Shown here: in pieces, positions 6,782 to 13,409 of the stretch
Layout of the letters: every line of letters begins with the position of its first letter
How positions within the stretch are numbered: position 1 is the first letter of the stretch
Made by a program: the position numbers and the translations under genes
Notes under the pieces: generated by a model
Databases searched by the model: none
The model's input: the letters and a program-made list of their open reading frames with translations, nothing else
Told to the model about the DNA's origin: nothing
NCBI GenBank assembly: GCA_964346375.1
Contig: CAYFUL010000035.1
Coordinates: forward strand, 1 to 14,570
Length of the DNA stretch: 14,570 nt
DNA from: CAYFUL01 sp964346375
GTDB taxonomy: Bacteria; Bacillota; Clostridia; Tissierellales; Peptoniphilaceae
Direction: 5' to 3'

Positions 6782-7930
6782 ATGGAGAATTTTAATTTAG
6801 TAATACCTACAAATATTGGCCTTGAGGCTGTTGTTAAAAGGGAACTTTTAGATCTTTCATATGAAAATATTACTGTAGATAATGGGAAAGTTGTTTTAAA
6901 TGGAAATCTACAGGATATGGCGAAATTAAATCTTCATATTAGAGCGGGGGAGAGAGTGTTAATTGAAATTGCTTCCTTTAAGGCTCTTACCTTTGAAGAG
7001 CTATTTGACAGAGTTTATGAAATTGACTGGGGATATTTTTTAGCCGAGGACTCTAATTTTATAGTTCAAGGTAGAAGTAAAAATTCAAAACTATTTTCAG
7101 TTTCAGATATACAGAGAATTTCAGAAAAGGCAATTGTAGAAAAGTTAAAGGAAAAGTACAAGGTATCTTGGTTTGAAAAATCTGGTGCAAGATATAAGTT
7201 GGAAGTGCAATTAAATAAGGACATTGCCACAATATATTTAGATACTTCTGGAGATGGACTTCATAAGAGGGGATATAGGGCGAGAAATTACAAGGCGCCT
7301 ATTTCAGAAACTCTTGCTGCGGCAATGGTACTACTATCCTATTGGAACAGTAGTAGAATACTTGCAGATCCATTTTGCGGCTCTGGTACTATTCCAATAG
7401 AGGCGGCGATGATTGGTAGAAAAATTGCCCCAGGGATAAATCGAAACTTTGACTTTGAGGGATTTTCCTTTGTAGATCCATCAATACTAAAGGAATTAAA
7501 GAAGGAAGCCTATTCAATGATGGACTATGATTTGGAATTAAATATACTTGCTTCAGACATTTCCTATAGGGCAATAGAAGTTGCAAAGGCAAATGCAGAG
7601 TTACTCGGGCTAGAGGAGGAGATTCAATTTTTCCAAAAGGATATAAGTAGTCTCTCTCTACCAGATGAATATGGAGTAATTATTACAAATCCACCTTATG
7701 GAGAAAGGCTTGGAGAGGTTTCAGACGTAGAGGCATTGGAGAAAGAATTGGGAAGCCTATATAGATCAATTCCAACTTGGAGCCTTTATGCAATAACTTC
7801 CCACGATGACTTTGAGAGAAATTTTGGAGCAGCTGCTAGTAGAAATAGAAAGCTATACAACGGAAGAATAAAGACCTACTACTACCAGTACTATGGCCCA
7901 GCGCCAAAGGGAGGAAAAAATGGCTCTTGA
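6782..7930 (+). CDS. THUMP-domain class I SAM-dependent RNA methyltransferase (YpsC/RlmL-N-like)
   Basis: The 382-residue protein has an N-terminal ferredoxin-like and THUMP RNA-binding region (about 1-160), including RAGERVLIEIASFKALTFEE at 54-73, typical of the RlmL N-terminal half and B. subtilis YpsC. The Rossmann-fold methyltransferase follows: motif I DPFCGSGT (196-203), and catalytic motif IV NPPYGER (303-309), the sequence expected of N2-guanine or N6-adenine methyltransferases. The likely product is m2G in rRNA or tRNA; the exact target is not decidable. GAGGTG (6772-6777) precedes the ATG by only four bases. The 3' end overlaps the phosphatase gene by 11 bases and contains its ribosome binding site. 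Confidence 0.88.
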   Translation: MENFNLVIPTNIGLEAVVKRELLDLSYENITVDNGKVVLNGNLQDMAKLNLHIRAGERVLIEIASFKALTFEELFDRVYEIDWGYFLAEDSNFIVQGRSKNSKLFSVSDIQRISEKAIVEKLKEKYKVSWFEKSGARYKLEVQLNKDIATIYLDTSGDGLHKRGYRARNYKAPISETLAAAMVLLSYWNSSRILADPFCGSGTIPIEAAMIGRKIAPGINRNFDFEGFSFVDPSILKELKKEAYSMMDYDLELNILASDISYRAIEVAKANAELLGLEEEIQFFQKDISSLSLPDEYGVIITNPPYGERLGEVSDVEALEKELGSLYRSIPTWSLYAITSHDDFERNFGAAASRNRKLYNGRIKTYYYQYYGPAPKGGKNGS

Positions 7931-9011
7931 AAATCTCCTAATAAAAAAGGGATATAATTACAACATTTTAAATGGAATAGCGGATTTAATTCGAGTACTA
8001 GATGTAGAAAATAATGTAGTCTTTGTAAATAAGGCTATGGAGGAGACATTTAAGGGAAATTTAGACGCCTTAACCTGTAAAATTGACAACTCAATTTGTA
8101 ATCCAATAATAACGTCAAGATCCATAAGTACAGGGCAGACTATACAGCGCCAAGAATATATAGATGGGAAGTATTTTTCAGTAAAGTGCTCTCCCATAAG
8201 AGATGAAAGGGGCGCAATAATAGGAGCGGTAGAAGTATATCGAAATGTAACCTTGGAAAAGCGACTGCGAAGAGAAATAGTAGACAAGAATATGGAGATG
8301 ACCAAGGAAATAAATAATGCCAAAAATATCCAAAGGGGAATGTTACCGAAAAAGGGCTTCTATGGAAATTTAAAGATGAATTACTACTATGAGCCAAAAA
8401 ATGCCCTAAGTGGAGATATATTTGACATATTTAAGGTGGATTCAAAGCATATTGCAATGTATATAGCAGACTGTGTAGGCCATGGATTTGCATCCTCAAT
8501 GATAACCATGACAATAAAACATGGATTTAAGAATATAAATTACGAGTACCTACTAAGCCCTGCAAAGGCACTACACGAATTGTCAAAGGACTTTTCTGCC
8601 TTAAACCTTGGGTTGGAAAATTACTTTACCTGTTTTTACTTAGTATATAATTTAGATACGGGAGTGATAGAATTTGCAAACGCGGGGCACAGTCCTTGCC
8701 CTTTAGTAATAAGGGATAATACAGTGCACCAATTAGAGTGCGAGGGATATCCAATATCTCCAATCTTTAAAAATAAAAGGTACACTACGGGAAAGATAGA
8801 TACCTTTATAAACGACAAGATACTATTATTAACAGACGGAGTAATAGAAGCAACAGACGAGGCAAATGTACAATTTGGAATTGAACGAGTAGTAGATGTA
8901 ATAAAAAACAACGAGCAAAATGGATTAAGTGCGTTGGAGTGGGAACTAAAGAGATTTATGAAGACCCCAAGAAAAGACGATATAACTGCAGTGTTACTTG
9001 ATATTTTTTAA
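7920..9011 (+). CDS. PAS domain plus PP2C (SpoIIE/RsbU-type) serine phosphatase
   Basis: The 363-residue protein has a PAS sensor domain (about 12-108), a charged helical linker (110-140) and a SpoIIE-type PP2C phosphatase domain (about 150-363). Metal-binding positions are visible: D166 and D169 in SGDIFD, D184 and G187 in DCVGHG, D305 in LLTDG and D353/D354 in RKDD. Such enzymes dephosphorylate anti-anti-sigma (STAS) proteins in partner-switching circuits, with the PAS domain sensing an input. No membrane segment is seen. AGGGAGG (7908-7914) is five bases before ATG 7920; an in-frame ATG at 7893 lacks such a site. No STAS, anti-sigma or sigma gene is in the window. A terminator follows. Confidence 0.88.
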   Translation: MALENLLIKKGYNYNILNGIADLIRVLDVENNVVFVNKAMEETFKGNLDALTCKIDNSICNPIITSRSISTGQTIQRQEYIDGKYFSVKCSPIRDERGAIIGAVEVYRNVTLEKRLRREIVDKNMEMTKEINNAKNIQRGMLPKKGFYGNLKMNYYYEPKNALSGDIFDIFKVDSKHIAMYIADCVGHGFASSMITMTIKHGFKNINYEYLLSPAKALHELSKDFSALNLGLENYFTCFYLVYNLDTGVIEFANAGHSPCPLVIRDNTVHQLECEGYPISPIFKNKRYTTGKIDTFINDKILLLTDGVIEATDEANVQFGIERVVDVIKNNEQNGLSALEWELKRFMKTPRKDDITAVLLDIF

Positions 9012-9027
9012 AAAATTTTATATGGAG

Positions 9028-9081
9028 AAAAAGGAACCGATGAGAATAAAGAGGATATTATTTTTCATAGGTTCCTTTTTT
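9028..9081 (+). terminator. Rho-independent terminator after the phosphatase gene
   Basis: AAAAAGGAACC (9028-9038) pairs with GGTTCCTTTTT (9070-9080), and an inner imperfect stem (9040-9049 with 9058-9068) extends it. The T-run is part of the right arm. The A-run on the left would also let it work for transcripts from the other side. Confidence 0.8.
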
Positions 9082-9100
9082 GTAAATAAATATTCAGGGC

Positions 9101-9237
9101 AGGGAGTTGGTATCGGTATTGTGGAATGGATTTGAATTTAAAGAGATATGGTGTAATTTCATTATTTTTGTGAAATGGGTTGGCAACAAAATAGGAACGT
9201 AACTTAGCGTGCGGATTTGGGACAATCCTCCCCTACC
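9101..9237. repeat. Degenerate MITE-like element, copy D
   Basis: It shares ATCGGTA, then TGGAAT and ATTTG, with the left-centre of copy A, and it ends with the same CCCCTACC as copies A and B. The left GGTAGGG end is gone and most of the rest has diverged. It is the most decayed of the four copies seen. Confidence 0.5.
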
Positions 9238-9326
9238 GAAGGTTATTTGCGATGGATGGTTTTTTTATTTACGGATATATTTTTGAGTTGGTAAATTAAA
9301 TAATTCATTGTACAATTGTGACCCTT

Positions 9327-9474
9327 GGTAGGGCGTCGGGCGTGACGCCCGACCCGAGGGGAGTGTGCATCGGTATTTTTGAATATATTTTCATTTGAAA
9401 ATGTAATTTCAGATTCCAACGTAATAAAATTCCATGGCATTGAAACGGGCGGCTCGGGACGTGCCGCCCCTACC
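9327..9474. repeat. GC-rich MITE-like element, copy B (most complete)
   Basis: The ends are GGTAGGGCGTCGGGCG and GCCGCCCCTACC, with the outer seven bases inverted. The left end folds as CGTCGGGCG-TGA-CGCCCGAC. The right end has GGGCGGC (9448-9454) facing GCCGCCC (9463-9469). The middle is AT-rich. It matches copy A in arrangement and motifs, is 148 bp long and encodes nothing. Confidence 0.8.
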
Positions 9475-9561
9475 TTAGGTTATTTGCGATGAAGGTTTTT
9501 TATTTACGGATATATTTTTGAGTTGGTAAATTTAATAATCCATTGTACAATTGTGACCCAT

Positions 9562-9617
9562 GGTAGGTGTCGGGCGTCCCCGCCCGACCCGCGGAGAACG
9601 TGCATCGGTATTTTTAA
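9562..9617. repeat. MITE-like element, copy C, left end only
   Basis: GGTAGGTGTCGGGCG, a GTCGGGCG/CGCCCGAC hairpin and GTGCATCGGTA match the left ends of copies A and B. Similarity stops about 9617 and no CCCCTACC end follows, so the copy is truncated. Confidence 0.7.
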
Positions 9618-9666
9618 ATTGATATGAAAAAACAACATATAATGAAAGGAAAATTTAGTAGTATGG

Positions 9667-9753
9667 GTTTAGTGCGAGAAAAATTGGATATATAAAAAAC
9701 AAAGTTACACTAAACTAAAAAATAAAGTCAAAAAAGCATAGTTTTTTTGCTTT
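9667..9753. repeat. Small inverted repeats upstream of the bcd promoter
   Basis: GTTTAGTG (9667-9674) and CACTAAAC (9708-9715) form an 8-bp inverted repeat with a 33-nt loop. AAAGCA (9733-9738) and TGCTTT (9748-9753) form another. The second could be a weak terminator, but no transcript upstream is evident. Confidence 0.3.
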
Positions 9754-9757
9754 ATCC

Positions 9758-9785
9758 TTGAATAAAAAAAGATGGGTGGTATAAT
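9758..9785 (+). promoter_or_regulatory. Promoter of bcd-etfBA
   Basis: TTGAAT (9758-9763) and TATAAT (9780-9785) are 16 bp apart, and TGG directly before the -10 makes it an extended -10 promoter. Transcription should start near 9792, leaving a leader of about 67 bases. This is among the strongest promoters in the window, as expected for an energy-metabolism operon. Confidence 0.8.
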
Positions 9786-9794
9786 ATACCTAGT

Positions 9795-9812
9795 ATGTTA
9801 CATAACTAACAT
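9795..9812. promoter_or_regulatory. Candidate Rex-like redox operator
   Basis: ATGTTA (9795-9800), a six-base spacer and TAACAT (9807-9812) form a perfect 6-6-6 inverted repeat just downstream of the expected start site. The Rex consensus in Firmicutes is TTGTTA-N6-TAACAA, so each half site matches five of six positions. Rex senses NADH/NAD+ and is known to control bcd-etf genes in clostridia. A different palindrome-binding repressor remains possible. Confidence 0.4.
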
Positions 9813-9858
9813 TCTTTTGACAACGTTAATTGCGAAATTAGATAAAGGGGGATTTTAA

Positions 9859-11001
9859 ATGGATTTTAGAATGGACAAGGAACATTTACTGTTACAACAA
9901 ATGTACAGGGAATTTGCTGAAACAGTAGTAAAACCGGTTGCAAAAGATGTAGATGCAAATGAGGAAGTTCCTTTTGAAAACATCGAAAAAATGGCAAAAC
10001 TAGGCTTCTTTGGAATACCATTTCCTAGAGAGTACGGTGGACAAGGAGCAGATTATATTGCGTATGCGATGGCAGTTGAGGAGCTATCAAAAGTATGCGC
10101 AACAACAGGTGTAATAGTATCTGCCCATACATCACTAGGATGTGCGCCAATCTATGAAAATGGAACTGAAGAGCAAAAAGCTAAATATCTTCCAGATATG
10201 TGTTCTGGAAAAAGAATTGGTGCATTCGGTCTAACAGAACCAGGAGCAGGAACAGATGCTGCTGGACAAGAAACAATAGCAACTTTAGATGGAGATGAGT
10301 ACATCCTTAACGGAACAAAGATATTCATTACTAATGCAGGATTTGCAGAAGTATTTATCATTTTCGCAATGACTGACAAGTCAAAAGGAACAAAAGGGAT
10401 AACTGCATTTATCGTAGAAAAGGGAACACCAGGATTCTCAATTGGTAAAGCAGAAGAAAAACTAGGTATTAGAGGTTCATCAACCTGTGAGCTAATATTT
10501 GAAAACTGTAGAATTCCAAAGGAAAATATGCTTGGAAAAGAAGGAAAAGGCTTTGGAATAGCAATGAAGACTCTTGACGGCGGTAGAATTGGTATCGCAG
10601 CACAAGCATTAGGAATTGCAGAAGGCGCAATAGACGAAACAGTTAAGTATACAAGTGAAAGAAAGCAGTTCGGAAAAAGAATCTCTCAATTCCAAAATAC
10701 ACAATTCGAACTTGCAGATATGAAAACAACTGCAGAAGCAGCTCAACTACTAGTATATAGAGCGGCAGATGCAAAACAAAATAAGGAACCATATACACAC
10801 CTAGCAGCTATGGCAAAACTATTTGCAGCAGATGCAGCATCAGATATAACTAGACGTTGTGTACAATTACACGGTGGATATGGATTCACACGTGATTATC
10901 CAGTAGAAAGAATGATGAGAGACGCTAAGATAACAGAAATCTATGAAGGAACTTCAGAAGTTCAAAAGATGGTAATATCTGGCTGGATGGGCGTTAAATA
11001 A
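9859..11001 (+). CDS. bcd: Short-chain acyl-CoA (butyryl-CoA) dehydrogenase
   Basis: The 380-residue flavoprotein matches the acyl-CoA dehydrogenase family over its whole length. It has the N-terminal helical domain with EYGGQGAD (58-65), the FAD-contacting FGLTEPGAGTDA in the middle and QLHGGYGFTRDYPVER near the C terminus. The catalytic base is E363 in IYEGTSE, the position of E367 in Megasphaera Bcd. With EtfAB it reduces crotonyl-CoA to butyryl-CoA in the cytoplasm, the last CoA-level step of butyrate formation; in anaerobes this complex bifurcates electrons from NADH to ferredoxin. AAAGGGGG lies seven to eight bases before the ATG. It leads a three-gene operon; crt, hbd and thl are not adjacent. 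Confidence 0.94.
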   Translation: MDFRMDKEHLLLQQMYREFAETVVKPVAKDVDANEEVPFENIEKMAKLGFFGIPFPREYGGQGADYIAYAMAVEELSKVCATTGVIVSAHTSLGCAPIYENGTEEQKAKYLPDMCSGKRIGAFGLTEPGAGTDAAGQETIATLDGDEYILNGTKIFITNAGFAEVFIIFAMTDKSKGTKGITAFIVEKGTPGFSIGKAEEKLGIRGSSTCELIFENCRIPKENMLGKEGKGFGIAMKTLDGGRIGIAAQALGIAEGAIDETVKYTSERKQFGKRISQFQNTQFELADMKTTAEAAQLLVYRAADAKQNKEPYTHLAAMAKLFAADAASDITRRCVQLHGGYGFTRDYPVERMMRDAKITEIYEGTSEVQKMVISGWMGVK

Positions 11002-11019
11002 TTTGGAGGGATAAAGAAT

Positions 11020-11808
11020 ATGAAAATAGTAGTTTGTATGAAACAAGTACCTGATACAACAGAAGTAAGACTTGATCCAAAAACTAATACCCTTATTAGA
11101 GACGGAGTTCCAAGTATAATCAATCCAGATGATAAATCAGGACTAGAAGCAGCACTTAGACTAAAAGACGAACTAGGCGCTCATGTAACAGTTGTATCAA
11201 TGGGGCCTCCACAAGCAGAGCTTGCATTAAGAGAAGCACTAGCAATGGGAGCAGACGAGGCAATACTTGTTACAGACAGAGCATTTGGTGGAGCAGATAC
11301 ATGGGCAACATCATGTACAATTGCAGCAGCAGTAGAACACCTAGAATATGATTTAATCATCACAGGAAGACAAGCAATCGACGGCGATACAGCACAAGTA
11401 GGACCACAAATAGCAGAACACATTGGCCTACCACAAGTAACTTATGCAGAAGACCTTAAAGTAGAAGGGGATAAAGTAATAGTTAAAAGACAATTCGAAG
11501 ACAGATACCATGAAATCGAAGTTAAGATGCCTTGCCTAGTAACAGCATTAGCAGAACTAGCAGAACCAAGATATATGTCAGTAGGCGGAGTATTTGACGC
11601 ATACCAAAAAGAAATAAAAACTTGGGGCTTAGAAGACATTAAGGATAAACTAGACGAATCAAACATAGGTCTAAAAGGCTCACCAACAAAAGTAAGAAAA
11701 TCCTTCCCAAAACAAGGAAAAGGAGCTGGAGTACTACTAACTGATCTAACAGCCGATGAAGCAGCACAAGCAATCATGGCGAAATTAGAAGAGAAATACA
11801 TTATCTAA
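11020..11808 (+). CDS. etfB: Electron transfer flavoprotein, beta subunit
   Basis: The 262-residue protein begins MKIVVCMKQVPDTTEVRLD, the typical EtfB start. It contains INPDDKSGLEAALRLKD and the nucleotide-binding DTAQVGPQIAEHIGLPQVTY, followed by the usual ALAELAEPRYMS stretch. It forms a heterodimer with EtfA and carries electrons to or from Bcd. In butyrate-forming anaerobes EtfB binds a second FAD, the bifurcation site, instead of AMP; that is known of the family and not provable here. TGGAGGG precedes the ATG by about nine bases. Gaps of 18 bp on either side make it the middle gene of the operon. Confidence 0.95.
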   Translation: MKIVVCMKQVPDTTEVRLDPKTNTLIRDGVPSIINPDDKSGLEAALRLKDELGAHVTVVSMGPPQAELALREALAMGADEAILVTDRAFGGADTWATSCTIAAAVEHLEYDLIITGRQAIDGDTAQVGPQIAEHIGLPQVTYAEDLKVEGDKVIVKRQFEDRYHEIEVKMPCLVTALAELAEPRYMSVGGVFDAYQKEIKTWGLEDIKDKLDESNIGLKGSPTKVRKSFPKQGKGAGVLLTDLTADEAAQAIMAKLEEKYII

Positions 11809-11826
11809 GAACAGGAGAGTGGAAAA

Positions 11827-12834
11827 ATGAGCAAAGACGTATTCGTATTCGTAGAACAAAGAGATGGCGAGCTCCAAAAAGTAGGAATAGAATTACTAGG
11901 AAAGGGAAAAGAATTAGCAACAGCCCTTGGACAACAAGTAGTAGGAATGTTACTAGGAGCAAATATAAAGGACAAAGCACAAACATTAATAAAACATGGT
12001 GCAGATAAGGTAATCGTAGTAGAAGACGAAATGCTAAAAGAGTATGTAACAGAACCATACGCAAAGGCAGTATATGAAATCGTTAAAAAATACGAACCAG
12101 AAATCGTGCTATACGGAGCAAGCTCAATCGGAAGAGACCTTGCACCAAGACTAGCAGCAAGAATTCATACAGGATTAACTGCAGACTGTACAGGACTAGA
12201 AATAGACGAAGAAACCAAAAATCTTCTAATGACTAGACCAGCATTTGGTGGAAACCTAATGGCAACAATTGTATGTGAAAACTTTAGACCACAAATGGCA
12301 ACAGTAAGACCAGGCGTAATGCAAGCACTAGATTCAGATGATTCATTAACAGGCGAAGTAATTGAAGAAAAAATCGAATTTACAGAAGCAGATATGAACG
12401 TTGTAATTAAAAACGTAGCAAAATCTGAATCAAAGAAGAAAGACATTACAGAAGCAAGTATCCTAGTATCAGGCGGAAGAGGAATCGGCGGACCAGAAGG
12501 ATTTGCAGCACTACAAGACCTAGCAGACGAACTAGGCGCAGAAATTTCATCATCAAGAGCAAACGTAGATGCAGGATGGATAGAAAAAGATCGTCAAGTA
12601 GGACAAACAGGAAAGACAGTAAGACCAGAGCTATACTTTGCAATGGGAATCTCTGGAGCAATCCAACACTTAGCAGGAATGGAAGAGTCAGACCTAATAA
12701 TTGCAGTAAATAAAAATGAAGGAGCACCTATTTTCGACGTAGCAGATCTTGGAGTAGTAGGAGACCTTCACGCAATAGTTCCAAAGCTAACAGAACTAAT
12801 CCAAAAATCAAAGAAATTAAAAGCAGAAATTTAA
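11827..12834 (+). CDS. etfA: Electron transfer flavoprotein, alpha subunit
   Basis: The 335-residue protein has the EtfA N-terminal domain, with LYGASSIGRDLAPRLAARI and the TVRPGVM junction. The C-terminal FAD-binding domain follows: SGGRGIGGPEGF, SSSRANVDAGW, QVGQTGKTVRPELYFAMGIS, GAIQHLAGM and an NKNEGAPIFDVADLGVVGD tail. It binds the electron-shuttling FAD and docks on Bcd. AGGAGAG (11813-11819) precedes the ATG by seven bases. It ends the operon; a strong terminator starts 16 bp after its stop. Of its 29 valine codons 25 are GTA, the strongest A-ending bias of the three intact units. Confidence 0.95.
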   Translation: MSKDVFVFVEQRDGELQKVGIELLGKGKELATALGQQVVGMLLGANIKDKAQTLIKHGADKVIVVEDEMLKEYVTEPYAKAVYEIVKKYEPEIVLYGASSIGRDLAPRLAARIHTGLTADCTGLEIDEETKNLLMTRPAFGGNLMATIVCENFRPQMATVRPGVMQALDSDDSLTGEVIEEKIEFTEADMNVVIKNVAKSESKKKDITEASILVSGGRGIGGPEGFAALQDLADELGAEISSSRANVDAGWIEKDRQVGQTGKTVRPELYFAMGISGAIQHLAGMEESDLIIAVNKNEGAPIFDVADLGVVGDLHAIVPKLTELIQKSKKLKAEI

Positions 12835-12849
12835 TAGAAATATTAGAAG

Positions 12850-12878
12850 AGGACTATGGCATGCCATGGTCCTTTTTT
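12850..12878 (+). terminator. Rho-independent terminator of bcd-etfBA
   Basis: AGGACTATGGC (12850-12860) pairs with the following GCCATGGTCCT through one T-G wobble, and T12873-T12878 follows. It is a compact, strong hairpin directly after etfA. Confidence 0.95.
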
Positions 12879-12894
12879 ATGTATATGAAAAAAT

Positions 12895-13012
12895 TTATTC
12901 CTTCAACGATTATTCCCAGTAGGGGTTATGTTCTCAAAATGCCTGCCGAACAACGGAAGGGTTTGTTACCTATCAATTTCGCTATGGCAATGTACCATCT
13001 CCTTACATAATT
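12895..13012. other. Unrecognised higher-GC island in an AT-rich gene-free stretch
   Basis: The stretch 12879-13409 between etfA and the adhesin remnant has no supported intact gene. Within it, about 12895-13012 has clearly higher GC than its surroundings and small hairpins such as CCG-AACAA-CGG and ATGG-CAATGTA-CCAT. A 43-codon reading frame runs from ATG 12879 through it to TAA near 13008, but it starts inside the terminator T-run and has no ribosome binding site. It could be a structured RNA, a decayed repeat or a small gene fragment. From 13013 to 13370 the DNA is very AT-rich and featureless to me. Confidence 0.3.
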
Positions 13013-13409
13013 CACAAATAACAATGACATATAAAATTCAAAACTCTAAAATATATAACGTTAAAATCAAATAATCAACATATATTTTTTTCAACATTTA
13101 CCTAAAAAAAATTTTTATCTCCTCAAAAAACTATATCTTGTGTATTTTTCAATATTTCTCAAACAAAACCTACAAAAAATTGGGCGCTTAAAAAATATAC
13201 TGTGACAGTACATTTTGCCTAAAAATTCACAACATTTTTGTAGACAAAGCTATTTTTTGTGTCGAAACTGTGACAATTGAGAAAAAATTATGTAAATTTT
13301 GAAATTTAATTTGAGGCAAAAATCCCTGGGAATATTGAAGTTTTCCCGTTTTTCCATTGTAATATTCATTTGGTGTACAATGACTGTAATATTTATTAAG
13401 GTAATATAT

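Larger units (their letters stand above)
9230..9617. repeat. Two direct repeats of about 150 bp, 237 bp apart
   Basis: The unit beginning CCCCTACC near 9230 recurs near 9467. Both run through AGGTTATTTGCGATG, GGATATATTTTTGAGTTGG, the palindrome ATTGTACAAT (9307-9316 and 9542-9551), TTGTGACCC and the left end of the GGTAGG element as far as CGGTATTTTT. Small substitutions and indels separate the units. The gene-free stretch 9012-9858 is otherwise a terminator, element copies and the bcd promoter. Confidence 0.85.

Noticed and set aside
7893..7919. Upstream ATG as start of the PAS-PP2C gene
   Set aside because: No ribosome binding site precedes it, whereas AGGGAGG stands five bases before ATG 7920.
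9230..9617. CRISPR-like array
   Set aside because: The repeats are about 150 bp with only two units and no regular short spacers; no cas gene is present.
9817..9845. A second promoter for bcd beginning with a perfect TTGACA
   Set aside because: The matching -10 position (AGATAA or TAGATA) is poor and its start site would fall on the ribosome binding site.
9859..12834. Electron-transfer operon as a caffeate- or acrylate-type reductase system
   Set aside because: No CoA-transferase, ligase or dehydratase genes are adjacent, and the dehydrogenase reads as an ordinary Bcd; the alternative cannot be excluded but has no support here.
12879..13010. 43-residue small protein gene
   Set aside because: Its ATG lies at the end of the etfA terminator T-run, there is no ribosome binding site, and its codons differ from all neighbours; kept only as an unexplained island.
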